From an uncultured Lachnospiraceae bacterium (GTDB taxonomy: Bacteria > Bacillota > Clostridia > Lachnospirales > Lachnospiraceae): a stretch of 10,646 nt of DNA. Both the position numbers and the translations under genes were made by a program. The notes beneath the pieces were generated by a model. The model saw nothing but the letters and a program-made list of their open reading frames with translations, did not search any database and was not told the origin of the DNA. The stretch's first letter is position 1, and the number at the start of each line of letters is the position of its first letter. Positions 1 to 4,360 of the stretch are shown one piece after another. The stretch covers positions 1 through 10,646 of the forward strand of contig CADCQU010000072.1 in the NCBI GenBank assembly GCA_902803635.1. Reading direction: 5' to 3'.

Positions 1-760
1 CTTTGAGAGCCGTGACGACCTCCTCGTCTTCCGGTTCATCTTCTGAGGACGTGATAATTGCTATTTTAGGACGCACGGACTCAAAAAGTTTGGTGGAAAG
101 CTCCCCCTCCCGTCCGTGGTGCGGTACCTTTAAGAAATCAAATGTCCCCCAGCCGAGCGTTAAAAATTCGGCGATCCGCTCGTCCTCGGCGTCCCCCATG
201 AAGAGGAGCCGGTCGTCCCCGTTGACGGCCGAGAGGATGAGCGACGAGTTGTTGCTCTTGTCATGCTCGTATCCCCCCGCCGGCGGGTTCACCTTGTATT
301 GTACGCCGTCGAGGGTAAAGGATAGTTCCTTCGTGACGGTTTTCGCCTCGATGCCCGCCTCCGCAAGCGCCTCTACGTAGGAATAGTAGGCCTCGGCATC
401 CTTCGGATGGTTCGACTGCAGAACCCGCTCCACCTTGATCGCACCGAGCACGTCCGCAGCCCCGCCCACATGGTCCTTGTCAAAATGCGTCACCACGAGG
501 TAATCCAATTTGTCAATCCCATGTTCTTTCAGGTAGGTTACAATCGCCTCGCCATCATCCGCCTCCCCGCAGTCAATAAGGAGCGAGGCATTTGCCGTGG
601 TCAGAAGAAAGGAATCCGCCGCCCCTGCCTGAAAGCCGTAGACCGTGAGCTTCGTCGCCTCCCTCTTCCCGCCGCACCCGGCAAGGACAAGAAGCAAGAA
701 CATGAAAAACAAAAGCCCGACAAACCTCTTCTTCCCCCTTGCAATGCCCCGTTCCTTCAT
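1..760 (-). CDS. ComEC-type metallo-beta-lactamase-fold lipoprotein, 3' end cut by window edge
   Basis: 253 codons are visible and the gene runs off the left edge. The ATG at 760 is preceded by AGGAGG seven bases upstream. Residues 12-29 form a hydrophobic lipoprotein signal ending in LAGC, so Cys29 is probably lipidated and the protein sits outside the cytoplasmic membrane. The rest is a metallo-beta-lactamase fold of the ComEC/Rec2 C-terminal kind: the metal motif HFDKDH at 92-97, MGD with Asp190, and KVPHHG with His214-His215. These are the usual metal ligands, so a hydrolase acting on a phosphodiester or similar substrate is likely. ComEC itself has many membrane segments; this protein has only the signal, so it is a stand-alone relative. 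Its substrate cannot be told. Some related secreted proteins act on extracellular DNA or nucleotides, but that is inference. The next gene rightward is on the other strand, so it is transcribed separately. Confidence 0.85.
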   Translation of the reverse strand, partial: MKERGIARGKKRFVGLLFFMFLLLVLAGCGGKREATKLTVYGFQAGAADSFLLTTANASLLIDCGEADDGEAIVTYLKEHGIDKLDYLVVTHFDKDHVGGAADVLGAIKVERVLQSNHPKDAEAYYSYVEALAEAGIEAKTVTKELSFTLDGVQYKVNPPAGGYEHDKSNNSSLILSAVNGDDRLLFMGDAEDERIAEFLTLGWGTFDFLKVPHHGREGELSTKLFESVRPKIAIITSSEDEPEDEEVVTALK

Positions 761-842
761 CACGCGCCTCCTGCAAATATTTTTACTTCCTTTGCAATCC
801 TTCCATGACGGAAAAGTTTCCCACGAACACATCTTTTCCTAT

Positions 843-848
843 ATTATA
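843..848 (-). promoter_or_regulatory. Candidate -10 box for the MBL lipoprotein gene
   Basis: Reading leftward, a perfect TATAAT lies about 85 bases upstream of the lipoprotein start. No good -35 hexamer is found 16-18 bases further upstream (the best is TTCCCG), so only the -10 is supported. Confidence 0.4.
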
Positions 849-966
849 CATCAAATCCTTGTTCTCGGGAAACCTTTCTTACACTTTCCTTTCGTTTTGC
901 CATATTATTACCGTTCAGATAGCCCCGCCGCATTCTATGTTAAGTTGCAAAAGATGGAAAAAGATT

Positions 967-984
967 TCTAACTGTACGGTTAGA
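967..984. promoter_or_regulatory. 18-bp near-perfect palindrome, operator-like
   Basis: TCTAACTGTACGGTTAGA is a dyad with a single mismatched pair out of nine, the size and shape of a site for a dimeric repressor. A related half-conserved sequence (AACCGTACAGGTGGA) lies at 1223-1237 in the opposite sense. No regulator gene is present in the window, so the role is inferred only from symmetry. Confidence 0.35.
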
Positions 985-1002
985 CCAAAATGTAACGTTT
1001 TC

Positions 1003-1183
1003 TGTCATTCTGAGGAGCGCGTCCTTCAGACATCCCTGAATTAAATCGCCTACGGCGATGAGGGATGATGAAAAGCGACGAAGAATCCCGTCAACGGTAG
1101 CGAAAGACTTACGGGATTCTTACAGGAAACAGTCCACTGGACTGTTTTCTGCACACTGAGGCGTCGCTTCGCTCAGAATGACA
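1003..1183. repeat. MITE-like 181-bp element with 12-bp terminal inverted repeats
   Basis: The ends are perfect inverted repeats: TGTCATTCTGAG at 1003-1014 and CTCAGAATGACA at 1172-1183. Inside are a nested stem (CATCCCT 1031-1037 with AGGGATG 1061-1067, enclosing ATCGCC/GGCGAT), an 11-bp stem (AAGAATCCCGT 1081-1091 with ACGGGATTCTT 1111-1121), and a tight hairpin with 10-bp arms (1127-1136 and 1138-1147). It encodes no protein. The first 59 bp recur at 10588-10646 with two changes, which fixes the left boundary and shows that the element is dispersed. The end sequence resembles the abundant CATTCTGAGCGAAGCG-type interspersed repeats of several bacteria, from memory. No target-site duplication is seen directly beside it. 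Confidence 0.75.
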
Positions 1184-1301
1184 ACCATTTTTTCATGGAA
1201 AAAGATTCCTTTTAATGTGTTCAACCGTACAGGTGGAAAAATGGAATGCCCGAACGGTAACCCACTTTTCCTACAATCCCGGTTTGGTTTTTCCTCGTAA
1301 C

Positions 1302-1330
1302 TTGCATTTTTCGTAAGAATCCATTACAAT
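1302..1330 (+). promoter_or_regulatory. Sigma-A-like promoter for the CNNM gene
   Basis: TTGCAT at 1302-1307 and TACAAT at 1325-1330 are separated by exactly 17 bases in an A+T-rich context. Transcription would begin near 1337, leaving a leader of about 210 nt before the ATG at 1551. Confidence 0.65.
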
Positions 1331-1336
1331 AGAATA

Positions 1337-1550
1337 TATATAAGGGGCGAAAAGAATTCCAACGGGTCGCCGCATTTGCCGCCCGGTTATAACGTTGACA
1401 GCCTAACATGAAAATAGCTGAATGCACCGTCTTGCCGCCTCCGCTTTGTTGAAGGGGTACATTCTTGGAGGAGATGCCAGAATGCCCGGCAAAGACATTC
1501 GTAAATCCTGATAAAGAAAAAGCGCCGTCCGGGCGCGGGAGTTTGTATCC
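1337..1550 (+). ncRNA. Long structured 5' leader of the CNNM gene, no known class recognised
   Basis: The predicted leader can fold in competing ways. CATTCTTGG (1460-1468) pairs with CCAGAATG (1477-1484), whereas CCTCC (1438-1442) can pair with GGAGG (1467-1471), which overlaps the first stem. A further small hairpin, GCGCC/GGCGC (1522-1536), sits directly before the GGGAG ribosome site at 1537-1541. Mutually exclusive stems beside a ribosome site are typical of regulated leaders. The sequence was compared from memory with M-box, Mn (yybP-ykoY), fluoride, NiCo, glycine, guanidine and T-box hallmarks, and none fits. Given the gene downstream, a response to a divalent cation would be a natural guess, but it is only a guess. 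Confidence 0.35.
1482..1511 (+). CDS. Possible 9-codon leader peptide (MPGKDIRKS)
   Basis: A strong ribosome site, GGAGGAG at 1467-1473, stands eight bases before an ATG that opens a nine-codon frame. The frame ends in TGA followed at once by TAA, so two stop codons stand in tandem. It is in the same frame as the CNNM gene 39 bases further on. The ribosome site is better than that of the CNNM gene itself. The tandem stops exclude a longer CNNM start and suggest that ribosomes are meant to load and stop here. There is no family evidence for so short a peptide. Confidence 0.3.
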   Translation: MPGKDIRKS

Positions 1551-2837
1551 ATGGATAACATTGCCATCCTGCAGGCCGTGATCCTCGTCATCCTGCTTAT
1601 GCTCTCCTCCTTTTTCTCCTCTGCGGAGACGGCCTTGACGACCGTGAACCTCATCCGCATCGGCGTGCTGGCCGAGGAGGGGAACAAGAAGGCCAAGACC
1701 GTCCTTGCGGTCACGGAAAACCGCCCAAAAATGCTCTCGACCATATTAATAGGAAACAACATCGTCAATATCGCCGCAACCTCGCTGACCACGGTGCTCA
1801 CCATCCGCGTCTTCGGAAGCGATGCAATCGGGATCACCTCCGGGCTCCTGACCCTCTTCGTTCTGGTATTTGGCGAGGTCACGCCCAAGAACATCGCCGC
1901 CGCCAGGGCCGAGGAGCTTTCGCTTCGCTATGCGGGCATCATCCGGTTCCTCATGATTATACTGACGCCGGCCATTTTCCTCGTCAACGGCTGCTCTCGC
2001 CTCATCCTGAAGCTCTTTCGCATCGACCCAAATGCCCGCCAGACGATTACGGAGAGCGAGCTTCGCACGTTGGTGGACGTTTCCGAGAAGGAGGGCGTCA
2101 TCGAATCGGACGAGAGTCAAATGATCAACAACGTGATTGACCTTAGTGACACGCGCGCCGAGGAAATCATGATTCCCCGCGTGGACATGACCGTCGTTCC
2201 CATTGATATTTCCTACCAGGGACTCATCGAAATTTTCCGGCGAGAACGCTATACACGCATGCCGGTCTATTCCGAGCGGACCGACAACATCGTGGGCATC
2301 ATCAACTTGAAGGATCTCTTCCTCATCGATCCAGAATCCTTCTCCATGGAAAGGCTCATGGTGAAGCCGGTCTTCACCTTCGCGACCAAGAACATTTCCG
2401 ACCTTCTGGACGAGATGCGCGAGAAGTCGCTCTCGCTCGTGATCGTCCTCGACGAATATGGAGCCGCCATCGGCCTCATCACGATGGAGGACATTCTGGA
2501 GGAAATCGTGGGCGACATCCGCGACGAGTACGAGGGACGCGACGCGACGGAGATCACGGAGCTCGTGCCCGGGAAGGAGTTCACCTGCCTTGGCTCCGCG
2601 GATTTGGATGACGTAAATGAAGCGACCGGGCTTGCGCTCGTCCCGGAGAACTTCCATACCATCGGCGGCTATCTCATCGAGCATTCCGAGGACAACCTGC
2701 CGAAGGTGGGCGAGTACGTGGTAACGCCCGAGGGCGCGAAGCTCATCGTGGAAGCCGTGCACCGCAATCGAATCCAGAGAGTGCACATCTACCTTCCACC
2801 TAAGAGCGAAGAAGAAAACAAATATAAGGAAGGATGA
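1551..2837 (+). CDS. CNNM/CorC (HlyC-type) membrane protein with CBS pair
   Basis: This 428-residue protein has the full layout of the CNNM/CorC family, which exports or senses Mg2+ (and sometimes other cations) in the cytoplasmic membrane. Residues 1-195 are the DUF21 transmembrane domain with hydrophobic segments near 5-22, 62-84, 96-110 and 128-146, and the family motifs SSAETAL (23-29), GNN (68-70) and FGEVTPK (107-113). A linked CBS pair follows (about 206-262 from MIPRVDM, and 270-327 with DEYGAAIGLITMEDILEEIVGD), which normally binds a nucleotide such as ATP. The CorC/HlyC C-terminal domain covers about 335-416. Length and domain order are normal. The start at 1551 is fixed by tandem in-frame stops at 1509-1514 and a GGGAG ribosome site. 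The stop codon lies inside the first unit of a hairpin array. The old 'hemolysin' label of this family is misleading; Mg2+ homeostasis is the likelier role. Confidence 0.9.
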   Translation: MDNIAILQAVILVILLMLSSFFSSAETALTTVNLIRIGVLAEEGNKKAKTVLAVTENRPKMLSTILIGNNIVNIAATSLTTVLTIRVFGSDAIGITSGLLTLFVLVFGEVTPKNIAAARAEELSLRYAGIIRFLMIILTPAIFLVNGCSRLILKLFRIDPNARQTITESELRTLVDVSEKEGVIESDESQMINNVIDLSDTRAEEIMIPRVDMTVVPIDISYQGLIEIFRRERYTRMPVYSERTDNIVGIINLKDLFLIDPESFSMERLMVKPVFTFATKNISDLLDEMREKSLSLVIVLDEYGAAIGLITMEDILEEIVGDIRDEYEGRDATEITELVPGKEFTCLGSADLDDVNEATGLALVPENFHTIGGYLIEHSEDNLPKVGEYVVTPEGAKLIVEAVHRNRIQRVHIYLPPKSEEENKYKEG

Positions 2838-3314
2838 GACATCCAAAATCTTCCTATCCATCCTTCCATTACTATTCTACCAGCCGCCAAGGAAGGATGA
2901 TTCCATCAAACTCTTCCTTTTCATCCTTCCATTGCATCCATACAAGCAAGCCTCGGAAGGATGAAAGCCTTAAAATTTTCCTTTTCATCCTTCCATTGTA
3001 TCCATACAAGCAAGCCTCGGAAGGATGAAAGCCTCAAAATCTTCTTTTTCATCCTTCCATTGCATCCATACAAGCAAGCCTCGGAAGGATGAAAGCCTTT
3101 AAATCTTACTTTTCATCCGTCCATAGTGTCCACACACGCCACTCTTGGAAGGATGAAAGCCTTAAAATTTTCCTTTTCATCCTTCCATTGTATCCATGCA
3201 AGCAAGCCTCGGAAGGATGAAAGCCTTTAAATCTTACTTTTCATCCTTCCATAGTGTCCACACACGCCACTCTTGGAAGGATGAAAGCCTCAAAAACTCC
3301 GATATCATCCTTCC
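2828..3314. repeat. Array of eight 40-nt palindromes at 64-bp period (BIME-like)
   Basis: Palindromic units begin at 2828, 2891, 2955, 3019, 3083, 3147, 3211 and 3275: one step of 63 bp and six of exactly 64 bp. Each unit is 40 nt long, opening with GGAAGGATG and closing with CATCCTTCC (CATCCGTCC in unit 5). Stems are 9-12 bp and loops are A+T-rich. Units 2 to 7 are followed by 24-nt linkers of two kinds: one built on TTGTATCCATACAA (after units 2, 3, 4 and 6) and one on TAGTGTCCACACAC (after units 5 and 7). Units 3 and 6 with their linkers differ at one base, as do units 5 and 7. The 64-bp period is not a multiple of three, and no frame is kept. Palindromes alternating with linkers resemble the BIME/REP arrays of enterobacteria, but the palindrome itself is not one I recognise. 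It fills almost the whole gap between two same-strand genes and would be transcribed if they form one operon. Confidence 0.9.
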
Positions 3315-3338
3315 ACCATACCCCGAAAGGAACGTCCC

Positions 3339-4253
3339 ATGTATTATTTCATCATGAATCCTAACGCAAAATCTGGCGGGAACAATTCGGCCTGGCACCG
3401 CATCGAGGCGGCCCTCGAAAGGGAAGCCATCCCGCACCACGCCTTCGTGACCCAGCACCCCGGCCATGGGACGGAAATCGCGACCAGCATCACCCGGAGC
3501 GACCCCCGGGCGACCGTCATCGCCGTCGGCGGGGACGGCTCCATCCACGACGTTCTCTGCGGACTTGAAAACCTCGGCACCGTGACCTTCGGCGTCATCC
3601 CGAGCGGCTCGGGAAATGACTTCGCCCGGGGCATGGGCCTTTGCCGAAAGCCCGACGAGGCAATCAGCACGGTCCTCCATCCGACGACCTACCGGCAAAT
3701 GGACGTCGCCCAGCTTACGGACCGTCCGGAGCTCCGCTTCGGGGTCAGCGCGGGCATTGGCTTCGACGCTTCCATCTGTCACGAGGCCCTCAAATCCCCG
3801 ATCAAGAACTTCCTCAACCATTTCCGTGCCGGGAACCTCACCTACTCGGTCCTTGCGGCGAAACAGATCGCGGTTTATCAGCCGGGTCCGATGACCCTCA
3901 TCCTCGACGATACGGAGCGTATCGATTTTCCGAGGGTCTTCTTCGCGGCCATCATGAACCAACAATACCAGGGCGGCGGCCTCTGCCTCGTCCCGCACGC
4001 CGACCCCTCCGACGGGTACCTCGACGTCTTCGTCGGCGGGGACATTTCCCGCTTAAAGCTCGTCTGCATGCTCCCCGCTGCCTACTCCGGGAGGCACACG
4101 CACCTGAATTGCGTCCACTTCTTCCGCTGCAAAAAAGCAAAAATAATTGCAGACAAATCCCGTCCCGTCCATCTGGATGGCGAATCGGGAGGCATCCAGC
4201 GCTCCCTCAGTGCCGAAATCTGCCCCGTGAAGCTACGGGTGATTACGGGGTAG
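3339..4253 (+). CDS. Diacylglycerol/sphingosine kinase-like lipid kinase (YegS/BmrU/DgkB type)
   Basis: The 304-residue protein belongs to the lipid kinase superfamily that phosphorylates diacylglycerol or related lipids with ATP. The N-terminal catalytic lobe has MNPNAKSGG (6-14), the nucleotide-binding GGDGS (64-68, usually GGDGT) and PSGSGNDFARG (88-98). The beta-rich C-terminal lobe has SAGIGFDA (137-144), QGGGLCLVPHADPSDGYLDV (211-230) and HLDGE (278-282), whose glutamate is probably the general base. There is no membrane segment, so it works as a peripheral cytoplasmic enzyme. A likely job is recycling diacylglycerol from membrane lipid turnover, as DgkB does, but the exact lipid cannot be told. 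AAAGGA eight bases before the ATG supports the start. It follows the hairpin array with no evident promoter of its own, so it may be read through from the CNNM gene. It ends before a strong terminator. Confidence 0.88.
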   Translation: MYYFIMNPNAKSGGNNSAWHRIEAALEREAIPHHAFVTQHPGHGTEIATSITRSDPRATVIAVGGDGSIHDVLCGLENLGTVTFGVIPSGSGNDFARGMGLCRKPDEAISTVLHPTTYRQMDVAQLTDRPELRFGVSAGIGFDASICHEALKSPIKNFLNHFRAGNLTYSVLAAKQIAVYQPGPMTLILDDTERIDFPRVFFAAIMNQQYQGGGLCLVPHADPSDGYLDVFVGGDISRLKLVCMLPAAYSGRHTHLNCVHFFRCKKAKIIADKSRPVHLDGESGGIQRSLSAEICPVKLRVITG

Positions 4254-4263
4254 GAATTGGGAA

Positions 4264-4296
4264 TTAGGAGTTAGGAGTTAGGAGTTAGGAGTTAGA
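4264..4296. repeat. Short tandem repeat of the heptamer TTAGGAG
   Basis: Four head-to-tail copies of TTAGGAG (4264-4291) are followed by a partial fifth, just after the stop of the lipid kinase gene. A degenerate GGAATTGGGAATTAGG stretch leads into it. Heptamer runs of this kind change copy number by slippage. It lies outside the genes and the terminator stem. Confidence 0.75.
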
Positions 4297-4306
4297 GCTA
4301 ACAGCT

Positions 4307-4358
4307 AAAAAGCACCCGCGCCAAACAAGTCCACACTTGTCTGGCGCGGGTGCTTTTT
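4307..4358. terminator. Strong bidirectional rho-independent terminator
   Basis: AAAAAGCACCCGCGCCA (4307-4323) pairs perfectly with TGGCGCGGGTGCTTTTT (4342-4358), with a second small stem, ACAAGT/ACTTGT, in the loop. The G+C-rich stem is followed by a T run on both strands (six T on the plus strand, five on the minus). It therefore ends both the rightward lipid kinase transcript and the leftward ATPase transcript, whose last codon lies at its edge. Confidence 0.93.
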
Positions 4359-4360
4359 TC

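Larger units (their letters stand above)
761..1550. other. Long non-coding interval between divergent genes
   Basis: No conventional gene is supported in this 790-bp gap between the leftward lipoprotein gene and the rightward CNNM gene. In order it holds: the likely lipoprotein promoter, an A+T-rich stretch, an 18-bp palindrome, a MITE-like repeat, a near-repeat of the sequence before the palindrome, a sigma-A-like promoter and a structured leader. The open frames crossing it lack ribosome sites and family resemblance. The start of the right-hand leader is more G+C-rich than the DNA left of the promoter. Confidence 0.7.

Noticed and set aside
1003..1183. Insertion sequence with transposase
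   Set aside because: The element is only 181 bp and has no coding frame; at most it is a non-autonomous relative.
1337..1550. Known riboswitch (M-box, Mn, fluoride, NiCo, T-box) or 6S RNA
   Set aside because: None of the conserved cores that I know is present.
1746..2861. Long leftward open frame opposite the CNNM gene
   Set aside because: It is a by-product of G+C-rich codons on the other strand. The forward frame has clear domains.
2834..3028. Small protein gene inside the hairpin array
   Set aside because: The 64-bp unit is not a multiple of three, so no frame repeats. The ATGs arise from the palindrome arm, and there is no protein resemblance.
2828..3314. CRISPR array
   Set aside because: Both the 40-nt palindromes and the 24-nt linkers recur. 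There are no unique spacers of normal length and no cas genes.
2828..3314. CsrA-titrating RNA like CsrB (repeated AAGGATG)
   Set aside because: The GGA motifs would lie in base-paired stems, not in loops as CsrA prefers, and no promoter or terminator bounds a small RNA here. Kept only as an unlikely idea.
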